Shown piece after piece: positions 22,603-30,269 of a stretch of DNA of 37,321 nt. Origin of the DNA: an uncultured Bacteroidales bacterium (lineage in GTDB: Bacteria; Bacteroidota; Bacteroidia; Bacteroidales; WCHB1-69); contig CALDIA010000075.1 in the NCBI GenBank assembly GCA_937901455.1, positions 1 through 37,321 of the forward strand. The letters are read 5' to 3'. The notes under the pieces were generated by a model. It saw only the letters and a program-made list of their open reading frames with translations. It was not told the origin of the DNA and searched no databases. The position numbers and the translations under genes are program-made. Every line of letters begins with the position of its first letter. Within the stretch, counting starts at the first letter, position 1.

Positions 22603-24000
22603 TTAAAATTCTGCGTTCTGAGGTGTTCTCGGGAACGGAATCACATCCCGGATATTGGTCATACCCGTGATGAAGAGCAATAAGCGTTCAAAACCAAGGC
22701 CAAAGCCTGAGTGTGGGGCGGAGCCAAACTTGCGGGTTTCAAAGTACCACCAGTACTGCTGCTCAGTCATATTGAGTTCATGTACGCGATTGAGCAACTT
22801 TTGATAATCGGCCTCACGCTCGGAGCCACCGATAATCTCACCGATGGTTGGGAAAAGCACATCCATGGCGCGTACAGTCTTACCATCGTCGTTCTGTTTC
22901 ATGTAGAAGGCCTTGATTTCCTTGGGATAATCCGTCAAGATAACGGGGCACTTGAAGTGGTCTTCCACCAGATAGCGTTCATGCTCCGACTGTAGGTCGA
23001 TGCCCCATGACACCTTATATTCGAATTTCTTGTCGGCCTTCAACAGGATATCGATGGCGGAGGTGTAGTCCAAACGCACGAAGGGTTGTTTGAGCACGGA
23101 CTCCAGCCGGTTAATCAGCTCCTTGTCGAACATATCGTTCAAGAAGCGCAGGTCATCCATGTTATTGTCGAGGGCGTATTGGACGAGATATTTGATAAAA
23201 TCCTCGGCGAGGTCCATGTTATCGGTGATATCATAGAATGCCATTTCGGGTTCAATCATCCAGAACTCGGCCAGATGGCGGGGTGTATTGCTGTTCTCAG
23301 CACGGAAGGTAGGACCGAACGTGTAGATATTGCCCAATGCCAGAGCTCCCAATTCGCCTTCCAACTGTCCGGAAACAGTCAAGTTGGTGTGTTTGCCGAA
23401 GAAATCCTTCTTGTAGTCCACCTGGCCGTCCTGAGTGTGGGGCACATTGTTGAGGTCAAAGGTAGTCACATTGAACATTTCGCCGGCACCTTCTGCATCA
23501 GATGCCGTGATCAACGGTGTATGCAGATAGAAAAATCCCTTGTCGTTAAAGTACTTGTGGATAGCGAAGGCCATGGCGTGACGCAGGCGGAGCACACAAC
23601 CGAAATAGTTGGTGCGGGGGCGGAGATGGGCAATCTCGCGCAGGAATTCCATGGAGTGACCTTTCTTCTGTAGCGGATACACTTCAGGATCTGCGGTACC
23701 ATAGAGTTCAATCATGGTGGCTTGGACCTCCATGGTTTGCCCCTTGCCTTGCGACTCCACCAAGACGCCCTCCACATGCAGGCAGGAGCCTGTGGTAATC
23801 TGTTTGAGGAGTGCTTCATCAAACTTGGCAGGATCCACAACAATTTGTAGATTGGAAACAATCGAGCCGTCGTTAAGGGCTATGAAGGCGACATTGCTGT
23901 TGCCGCGTTTCGTGCGCACCCAACCTTTCACACAAACCTCGTTGCCGAAGCCGATGGTTTCAGGGTGTTTTATAACATCTTTTATTCTGCTTCTTTTCAT
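22603..24000 (-). CDS. asnS: Asparaginyl-tRNA synthetase
   Basis: AsnS attaches asparagine to tRNA-Asn. The 465 residues match the usual length. The N-terminal OB-fold anticodon domain is VCVKGWVRTKRGNSNVAFIA with NDGSIVSNLQIVVDP. The class II catalytic core has motif 2 as TFRAENSNTPRHLAEFWMIE with PEMAFYD, and motif 3 as GSAPHSGFGLGFERLLLFIT. The Asn-type ending RDVIPFPRTPQNAEF distinguishes it from AspRS. It starts 9 nt after the rpoD stop on the same strand, so both are probably on one mRNA. The overlap of tRNA charging with sigma-factor expression in one unit is notable but may be only convenience. Confidence 0.96.
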   Translation of the reverse strand: MKRSRIKDVIKHPETIGFGNEVCVKGWVRTKRGNSNVAFIALNDGSIVSNLQIVVDPAKFDEALLKQITTGSCLHVEGVLVESQGKGQTMEVQATMIELYGTADPEVYPLQKKGHSMEFLREIAHLRPRTNYFGCVLRLRHAMAFAIHKYFNDKGFFYLHTPLITASDAEGAGEMFNVTTFDLNNVPHTQDGQVDYKKDFFGKHTNLTVSGQLEGELGALALGNIYTFGPTFRAENSNTPRHLAEFWMIEPEMAFYDITDNMDLAEDFIKYLVQYALDNNMDDLRFLNDMFDKELINRLESVLKQPFVRLDYTSAIDILLKADKKFEYKVSWGIDLQSEHERYLVEDHFKCPVILTDYPKEIKAFYMKQNDDGKTVRAMDVLFPTIGEIIGGSEREADYQKLLNRVHELNMTEQQYWWYFETRKFGSAPHSGFGLGFERLLLFITGMTNIRDVIPFPRTPQNAEF

Positions 24001-24009
24001 AGCAATGCG

Positions 24010-24876
24010 TTAGTTTAAGTATGATTGCAGCACTCGGCATTTCGGGTTGTGACGCAGTTTACGGATAGCTTTTTCCTTGATCTGGCGCACACGCTCGCGG
24101 GTCAAGTCAAACTGCTCGCCGATCTCGTCCAATGTCATCGGGTGTTTATAGCCTAAACCATAGTATAGTTTGAGTATATCGGCCTCGCGCTGGGGCAACG
24201 TCTCAATGATGCTGCCAATCTCATGCTGCAGAGATTCGTGAATCAGGGCGGTGTCTGGCGGTTCAACGCTCTCTGACGGATATACGTCATAGAGATTGGA
24301 ATCGTCGTCTTTTGTCAAGGTTGCATCCATGGAGAGGTGGCGCGGGGCGTTCTTCAGGGATTCCTTGACCTCCGTTTCGGTCAGGTCCAGACGCTCGGCG
24401 ATTTCCGACAAGCGGGGTTCGCGCTGGTACTCCTGCTCCAAAATGGCAATGGTCTTCGTAATCTTGCTGATAGTTCCCACCTTGTTCATGGGCAGACGCA
24501 CAATTCGTGACTGTTCAGCGATTGCCTGCAAGATTGCCTGACGAATCCACCATACGGCAAAGGAGATGAACTTGAAGCCCCTAGTCTCATCAAAACGACG
24601 CGCCGCCTTGATAAGGCCCAAGTTTCCCTCATTGATAAGGTCTGAAAGGGTGATACCCTGATTTTGATATTGCTTGGCAACGGAAACCACAAAACGCAGA
24701 TTGGCATTGGTCAATTTCTCCAATGCATCCTCGTCACCAGCCTTGATTTTGCGAGCCAACTCCGCCTCCTCGTCTGCCGTGAGCAAGGGCACTTTGCCAA
24801 TCTCATGCAGATACTTGTCCAAAGAAGCTGTCTCGTTACGGTTTGTAACCTGTTTGGTAATGTGTAATTGTCTCAT
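24010..24876 (-). CDS. rpoD: Primary sigma factor (sigma-70 family, RpoD/SigA)
   Basis: The 288 residues fit the short primary sigma factor of Bacteroidetes, which lacks region 1.1. Region 1.2 is DKYLHEIGKVPLLTADEEAE. Region 2 contains ANLRFVVSVAKQYQNQGITL, DLINEGNLGLIKAARRFDET and FAVWWIRQAILQAIAEQSR. Region 3 follows from VRLPMNKVG. Region 4 has the TLPQREADILKLYYGL motif and the DNA-binding helix-turn-helix TLDEIGEQFDLTRERVRQIK. This factor recognises the -33/-7 (TTG, TAnnTTTG) promoters found all over the window. It is followed closely by asnS and rpoN. No clear -7 element lies in the 64-nt gap upstream, so it may also be read from the preceding genes. Confidence 0.96.
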   Translation of the reverse strand: MRQLHITKQVTNRNETASLDKYLHEIGKVPLLTADEEAELARKIKAGDEDALEKLTNANLRFVVSVAKQYQNQGITLSDLINEGNLGLIKAARRFDETRGFKFISFAVWWIRQAILQAIAEQSRIVRLPMNKVGTISKITKTIAILEQEYQREPRLSEIAERLDLTETEVKESLKNAPRHLSMDATLTKDDDSNLYDVYPSESVEPPDTALIHESLQHEIGSIIETLPQREADILKLYYGLGYKHPMTLDEIGEQFDLTRERVRQIKEKAIRKLRHNPKCRVLQSYLN

Positions 24877-24940
24877 CTATATTTTTAGAATTTTAGGAAC
24901 GGTTTACATTTACGAACAACATGTCCGTTTTGTTACATTC

Positions 24941-25918
24941 TTAGAAGCTATAGCCTATACCTAAGCCAACCACCTCTTTGAATTGCACACGTGCACGAGG
25001 TCCCTCTGAGAAATTGCGCCAAGCAGGACCATCAATCAACACCTGATCGTAATATTTCAGAGAGGTCATCAAACTTACACTGAACACTTTCAAGAAATTA
25101 TATGTAATGGCTACATCCCAGTCCACGTCCCAATTGAAGAATCTTTGTTGATGGGAGGTGTACGGGGTGAAAAGTGTAAGGGTAGAGATAATCTTGAGGT
25201 TCTTCACCAACGTGTAGTTGACGCCGGCATTGATACGAAGACCTAAGGCTGCATTAAGCGGACGATAAGTACCATCCTCATTTTGAGGAAGACCATAGTT
25301 GGGGCGCAAATCTTCGAACATACAGGTGGTCAGACGGCCAGCAACAGGGTAAACACCAATAGTGAAGATATCGTTGGGACGATATTCGACACCCAATGCC
25401 AGGTCGGTATAGGAAGGAGAAAGCCATTTTGAGATCAATTCCTTATTACCTTCCTCATCATTCAAATATTTGTAGCCAGGGGCATACTGCGACTTAAAAC
25501 TTCCCAGCAGGGTGAGATACCACTTGGGATGCATTTGGAAGCCGCCTTTGGTAGTAAGGTTGATTTTGTCGTTGGACTTTCTCCATGTAGGGTTAAGGTC
25601 GGAGGAAAACATTTCACCAAGTTCTGTATCCAGATTGGTGTCCCACGTCCATTTATTCTTTTTGAATGAAAGAGTCATGTTGGCATATAGGAAGCCTGTA
25701 ACGTTATTGTTACCACCGGCAGCCCAGTTGAAGAGACTGGTTTGTGCGGCATTCAAGCCAACAGTACCCGTGAATTTCCAGTTCTTGGCACTGTCGATAG
25801 TGGCAGCCTTGACTGTTGTGGAAAGGGCCTCATCAGCAGCTGCTTTCTCTTCCACTTGCGCATTAAGCAGTATCATACTACTCATGCTCAGAACAATAAG
25901 TAAAAATAGTTTTTTCAT
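24941..25918 (-). CDS. DUF3078 family outer-membrane protein
   Basis: The 325-residue protein has a signal peptide (MKKLFLLIVLSMSSMILLNA, cleavage before QVEE). A short Ala-rich spacer is followed by the family opening WKFTGTVGLNAAQTSLFNWA with AGGNNN. The rest is made of alternating amphipathic strands (YANMTLSFKKNKWTWDTNLD, YLTLLGSFKSQYAPGY) and ends in VQFKEVVGLGIGYSF, with a terminal aromatic residue typical of BAM-inserted barrels. The family is common in Bacteroidetes and its function is unknown. It lies 39 nt downstream of the ureohydrolase-like gene without a visible promoter, so it may be the last gene of the pheT unit. Confidence 0.87.
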   Translation of the reverse strand: MKKLFLLIVLSMSSMILLNAQVEEKAAADEALSTTVKAATIDSAKNWKFTGTVGLNAAQTSLFNWAAGGNNNVTGFLYANMTLSFKKNKWTWDTNLDTELGEMFSSDLNPTWRKSNDKINLTTKGGFQMHPKWYLTLLGSFKSQYAPGYKYLNDEEGNKELISKWLSPSYTDLALGVEYRPNDIFTIGVYPVAGRLTTCMFEDLRPNYGLPQNEDGTYRPLNAALGLRINAGVNYTLVKNLKIISTLTLFTPYTSHQQRFFNWDVDWDVAITYNFLKVFSVSLMTSLKYYDQVLIDGPAWRNFSEGPRARVQFKEVVGLGIGYSF

Positions 25919-25957
25919 ATTGGATGGTTTTAGTGAATAATTTAATGATTCAATTTA

Positions 25958-27169
25958 TTATATGCTTTCCACCACCTGTCGGAGACCTTGTCGTCGCAGG
26001 CGAGTTTGTAATCGCGTTTTGAACCACTTGTCGGGAATCACATCCTTACAAGCGAGGTTGTAGTCTCTCTCCGAACAAGGCAGATAGTATTTCTGGGTGA
26101 TATTCTGGTTGGCAGACATGATGGGCACCACCATCCACCAGCGATTGGTCTTGCGACTGCAATAGAAGACCATCTCATCAAAGGCACCTGACACCTCAAT
26201 GCTGTATTGGCGATAGTTCTGCTTATTGGAGAAGTCGCTGTCTTTCTGCCTATGAAGATAACCTTCCACAAAATACCATAATATGTGTCCTATCAGCTGG
26301 GAGGTCTGATTGCCATAGTCGAGTGTGGGATCATACTCATAGATACCGAAAGAGGTCAGTTTGTCGCTTACGCCAGCATACTTGGCAATTTGGCAAATCT
26401 CCTCGCCATAGAATCCGTTGGAGGAGTTGTGCGGATTACCGGGAGCATCAGGACGACGCACGGCAGCAATATCCAAGGACACCATGTCGGCATTCCGCAC
26501 CAAAGGCTCCACCTCTTCGATGTTCTTACGCATGGTGCCTACCCGGTACACCTCAAAGTAAAGGTCTTCCATTAATTTAGTGTTGGCTGGGCTATTCATA
26601 TAGGACTGGTATCCGATATTGGCATAGTTCAACAGATAGTTGGGTTGCTGTAGAATAATCTTATTCAGATAGGCATCCGAGCGCATCGGCTGTTGCTCTT
26701 CGCCAAGATCAAAACGGGGGTCTATCGCCACAATATTCACCACCTTCTGCATTTTCTCATAGGCACGATAGTTGGCAAAAGCCAGGTCGTTGCTACCTCC
26801 GAGGATTATTGGTATCACGCTGTGTTCCAACATATCCGCAAGCACATCTAAAAGAATACTATAGGTATCTTCCGTTGTATTGCCAGTCCTCAAATTTCCC
26901 ATATCGATAATTCTGACACTCTTATTCCAGGTGTACAAAGTGTAGAAAGATCGGCGAATCTCATCGGGGGCTAAGGAGCAGGAATCGTTGCGGAAACTAT
27001 TCCGAGACTCAGGCACACCGATGATGGCCATTTCTGCCTCTTCGAGATTCAAGGATGCCTCCGGATTGTAGAATAGCACGGCATTGGCAAGCTGGTCTTT
27101 GCTGACAATCGAGTGTTCAAGGCCCAACGCTTGTATATCAACAGGCTCAAATAGCAATGAATAGTCCAT
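25958..27169 (-). CDS. Degenerate ureohydrolase (arginase/formimidoylglutamase-like) protein
   Basis: The 403 residues have the arginase fold pattern but a damaged metal site. The GGDHS motif is GGSND (124-128), so the His ligand is Asn127. DAHxD is D150-PRF-D154, losing its His. The SxDxDxxDPxxAP motif is S231-L-D-I-A-AVRRPDAPG, keeping Asp233 and losing the second Asp. A binuclear manganese centre cannot form as in arginase. The N-terminal 45 residues and the C-terminal 90 (KTNRWWMVVPIM, then SERDYNLACKDVIPDKWF) lie outside the core. The gene starts 2 nt after the topA stop. Databases often call such proteins formimidoylglutamase; hydrolytic activity is doubtful. No histidine-degradation gene is near. 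Confidence 0.85.
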   Translation of the reverse strand: MDYSLLFEPVDIQALGLEHSIVSKDQLANAVLFYNPEASLNLEEAEMAIIGVPESRNSFRNDSCSLAPDEIRRSFYTLYTWNKSVRIIDMGNLRTGNTTEDTYSILLDVLADMLEHSVIPIILGGSNDLAFANYRAYEKMQKVVNIVAIDPRFDLGEEQQPMRSDAYLNKIILQQPNYLLNYANIGYQSYMNSPANTKLMEDLYFEVYRVGTMRKNIEEVEPLVRNADMVSLDIAAVRRPDAPGNPHNSSNGFYGEEICQIAKYAGVSDKLTSFGIYEYDPTLDYGNQTSQLIGHILWYFVEGYLHRQKDSDFSNKQNYRQYSIEVSGAFDEMVFYCSRKTNRWWMVVPIMSANQNITQKYYLPCSERDYNLACKDVIPDKWFKTRLQTRLRRQGLRQVVESI

Positions 27170-27171
27170 AC

Positions 27172-29661
27172 TTATGATCTTTTAGAGGATTTACGCTTGG
27201 CTGTCGGGGTAGTAGTGGCGATGATATTCTGACATTCGGCATACGTCAGATTCTCGGCAATCATCCCTTTCGGTATCTTATAGTTATTGTGTCCATCGGT
27301 GATATAGGCGCCATAGCGACCATTCATCACGCGGAGGTCAGGGTTCTCGTCAAACTTGCGCAACACATTCTTATTATCCACATTCTTCAGATAATCCACA
27401 GCCATCGCTTCGGTTAGCGTGGATAGATTTGTGTTTTTGTCGAGAGTATAGTTTTTGTCGTCATATTTAAGATAGGGGCCATAGCGGCCAACGATGGCAT
27501 ATATCTCCTTATCATTCCACTTGCCTATCAACTTCGGAGCGCGGGCTTCCGTTTCGGCCTGCTTGGAGGCGATCAATTCCACACAACGATCATAGGTAAT
27601 GGCGATAGGGTCTTCGTTTTTGGGAATCGTCACATACATTTTGCCATACTTGACGTAAGGTCCAAAACGGCCGGAGCCTACCACCACATCTTCGCCTTCG
27701 TATGGTCCAAGATTTCTCGGTAATTGGAAGAGTTCCAAAGCCTCTTCCAAGGTGATAGTTTCAATAAACTGGTTAGGTTGCAGGCGGGCATAGCGGGGTT
27801 TTGCATCCGCGTAATTCTCCCCTATCTGCACCATCGGGCCGTATTTGCCTAACTTGGCAAACACCTTTTCATTGGTTTTGGGGTCGTAACCCAGCAAGCG
27901 TTCACCGCTGGCTTTGGAAGAGTAGTTCAGGGCATCTTCCACAGAGTGATGAAAGTCGCTATAGAAGCGGGTCATCATGTCTTGCCACTGTTCCTTGCCC
28001 TCCGCGATCTCGTCAAAATCCTTCTCCACATCAGCCGTGAAGCCATAGTCCATGATTTTGTCAAAGTTTTCCTGCAGGTAGCCGTTCACCACGATACCCA
28101 CATCCGTAGGGAAGAGTTTATCCTTCTCATATCCATATTTTTCCTTTTTCTCATCCGTCTTTATCTGACCGTCTTTCAGGATAATCTGTTCGTACTTGCG
28201 TTCCTTGCCGGGGCGCGACGCTCTATCCACATAGCCACGTTTCTGAATGGTGGTAATGGTGGGTGCGTAGGTGGAGGGGCGGCCAATGCCCAGTTCTTCC
28301 ATCTTCTTCACCAAGCTGGCCTCCGTATAGCGGGCTGGTGGCTGTGCAAAACGTTGAACGGCGGAAATAGACTTGGGCACCAGGGTCTCTTCAATCTTGA
28401 GGGCGGGCAAAAGGCCTTTCACCTCTTCCACCTCCTCATCCTTTGATTCTGTATATACCCGTAAGAAGCCAGGGAAGAGAATCACCTCTCCTGTAGCCAC
28501 AAAGCGCTCCTGGCGGTTGGAGATGGGAATCTGTATGCTGGTTTTCTCTGTCTTGGCATCACTCATCTGAGACGCAATGGTGCGCTTCCAAATCAGATTA
28601 TAGAGATTCTTGGCAAAAGTATCCCCGGGCACCGTTTGCCGAGTCATATCGGTCGGGCGGATAGCCTCGTGCGCCTCTTGGGCACCTTTCGTCTTAGTGA
28701 CAAAGTTGTGGGGATGTGAATATTCGGCACCGAATTCCTCAATAATCACCTCTTTTGCGGCATTGATGGCCACTGATGAGAGGTTCACGGAGTCGGTACG
28801 CATATAGGAAATAAAACCGGATTCGTAGAGTTGCTGGGCCACCACCATGGTTTTGCTCACGGTGAATCCGAGTTTGCGGGCAGCTTCCTGCTGCAGCGTG
28901 GAGGTGGTGAATGGTGGGGCTGGACTCTTCTTGCCAGGGGTTTTCTCAATGGCATCCACCTTGAAAGAAGCTGTCTGACAATCCTCCAGAAAGGCTATCG
29001 TCTCCTCATGGTTGGCAAAACGCTTGTTGAGTTCGGCAGTAAGTTCCAGTTTCTTATCCCGGACAGGGAAGAACAAACCATCCACCTTATAGGAGGAGCT
29101 GGTGTTAAACTTCTCAATTTCATGTTCACGCTCCACAATCAGTTTGACGGCCACCGACTGCACACGTCCGGCAGAGAGCTGGGGTTTCACCTTGCGCCAC
29201 AGGACGGGCGAGAGCTCAAAGCCCACCAGGCGGTCGAGCACGCGACGGGCCTGCTGCGCATTCACCACATTAATGTCCAACTCACGGGGATTATGCAATG
29301 CCTCCTCAATAGCATTCTTGGTGATCTCGTGAAAGACAATACGCTTCACCTTCTTGGGATCCATGCCCGTCACTTCCATCAAATGCCAAGATATAGCCTC
29401 ACCCTCGCGGTCATCATCCGTTGCCAGCCAGATGGTGTCTGCCTCCTTGGCCAACTTCTGTATTTCCGCTATCAACGCTTTCTTGTCTTCCAGCACCAAA
29501 TAGTTGGGCTCAAAATGTTTCGTCACGTCAATCCCCATATCCTTCAAGGGTAGATCCCGCACATGTCCTTTACTGGATATGACCGTAAAGTCTTTGCCGA
29601 TAAACTTCTGGATGGTCTTGGCCTTGGCCGGTGACTCTACTATAATCAGATTCTTGCTCAT
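27172..29661 (-). CDS. topA: DNA topoisomerase I (type IA)
   Basis: I place the start at the ATG complementary to 29659-29661 (MSKNLIIVESPAKAKT), giving 829 residues. Longer in-frame sequence overlaps the ribF-like gene and is not family-like. The TOPRIM domain has Glu9 and the acidic triad region TDDDREGEAISWH (81-93). The active-site Tyr286 sits in SGFISYMRTDSVNLS. Domain-forming SAGRVQSVAVKLIV and RPSTYAPTITTIQKRGYV are present. The C-terminus carries topoisomerase C-terminal repeats (GRFGPYVKYGKMYV, GRYGPYLKYDDKNY, NGRYGAYITDG) instead of zinc fingers. The enzyme relaxes negative supercoils. Its start overlaps the ribF-like stop as ATGA, so translation is probably coupled. Confidence 0.96.
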   Translation of the reverse strand: MSKNLIIVESPAKAKTIQKFIGKDFTVISSKGHVRDLPLKDMGIDVTKHFEPNYLVLEDKKALIAEIQKLAKEADTIWLATDDDREGEAISWHLMEVTGMDPKKVKRIVFHEITKNAIEEALHNPRELDINVVNAQQARRVLDRLVGFELSPVLWRKVKPQLSAGRVQSVAVKLIVEREHEIEKFNTSSSYKVDGLFFPVRDKKLELTAELNKRFANHEETIAFLEDCQTASFKVDAIEKTPGKKSPAPPFTTSTLQQEAARKLGFTVSKTMVVAQQLYESGFISYMRTDSVNLSSVAINAAKEVIIEEFGAEYSHPHNFVTKTKGAQEAHEAIRPTDMTRQTVPGDTFAKNLYNLIWKRTIASQMSDAKTEKTSIQIPISNRQERFVATGEVILFPGFLRVYTESKDEEVEEVKGLLPALKIEETLVPKSISAVQRFAQPPARYTEASLVKKMEELGIGRPSTYAPTITTIQKRGYVDRASRPGKERKYEQIILKDGQIKTDEKKEKYGYEKDKLFPTDVGIVVNGYLQENFDKIMDYGFTADVEKDFDEIAEGKEQWQDMMTRFYSDFHHSVEDALNYSSKASGERLLGYDPKTNEKVFAKLGKYGPMVQIGENYADAKPRYARLQPNQFIETITLEEALELFQLPRNLGPYEGEDVVVGSGRFGPYVKYGKMYVTIPKNEDPIAITYDRCVELIASKQAETEARAPKLIGKWNDKEIYAIVGRYGPYLKYDDKNYTLDKNTNLSTLTEAMAVDYLKNVDNKNVLRKFDENPDLRVMNGRYGAYITDGHNNYKIPKGMIAENLTYAECQNIIATTTPTAKRKSSKRS

Positions 29662-30263
29662 ATATATGCTATTTGTTGTTTTTCTACTGTAATGGATTTT
29701 TTGTATGTATAGCCGAGAAGATGGTTCACAGTAGTCCAATCCTCCCGGCGAATAGCCTCCCTAATGGTGGCTGAATGCACGCCCATCGTCTGAAGCATGT
29801 ACTCGGGAATCGGCTTCACTTGCACTTGGTGGGCCTCACAATAGTCGATGATAGCTTGGTGGTTGCCGTCCTTGTGATGGCCTATCGTATGGTTAGGGCC
29901 CATCACGAGGACCTTGGCATGTAATGCGTTGAAGACATAGTCTTGCAAGAAAGCCTGATAATCGACAGCTGCCAATGCGGTGGTAAAGGACAGCACCAAC
30001 ACGATGTCGATGCCTCGTTTCTCCAGCAGGGCGAGGTTTTCCTCCAAGGTGTTGATGGTAAAAAACGGACGCTCGGGGTGCAAAACTCGCTGCGGGTGAG
30101 GTGCGAAAGTCACCACAACGCTGTCACCGCCGATCTCACGGGCACAGGCGCACAGCAGGTCCAAAACCTTGCAATGTCCCAAGTGGACTCCATCAAAGGA
30201 GCCTATGGTTACGGCTGACCCGCGCAATTCCGGTAATTGTTCCACGCCTCTGTACACCTGCAT
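29658..30263 (-). CDS. FAD synthetase-type nucleotidyltransferase (RibF N-terminal domain only)
   Basis: From ATG 30261-30263 the protein has 201 residues; a TTG two codons earlier touches the pheT stop. It matches the FMN adenylyltransferase half of RibF: GSFDGVHLGHCKVL (21-34), VVVTFAPHPQRVL, LVMGPNHTIGHHKDGN and VHSATIREAIRRED (the ISSTxIR-type motif). Standard RibF is about 310 residues and adds a riboflavin kinase domain, which is absent here: the frame ends at IAYI and topA begins at once. There is no leftover kinase sequence downstream, so this looks like a real short form and not a fresh truncation. It could make FAD from FMN if another protein supplies the kinase, or use another substrate. 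The gene lies between pheT and topA. Confidence 0.87.
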   Translation of the reverse strand: MQVYRGVEQLPELRGSAVTIGSFDGVHLGHCKVLDLLCACAREIGGDSVVVTFAPHPQRVLHPERPFFTINTLEENLALLEKRGIDIVLVLSFTTALAAVDYQAFLQDYVFNALHAKVLVMGPNHTIGHHKDGNHQAIIDYCEAHQVQVKPIPEYMLQTMGVHSATIREAIRREDWTTVNHLLGYTYKKSITVEKQQIAYI

Positions 30264-30269
30264 AACCAA

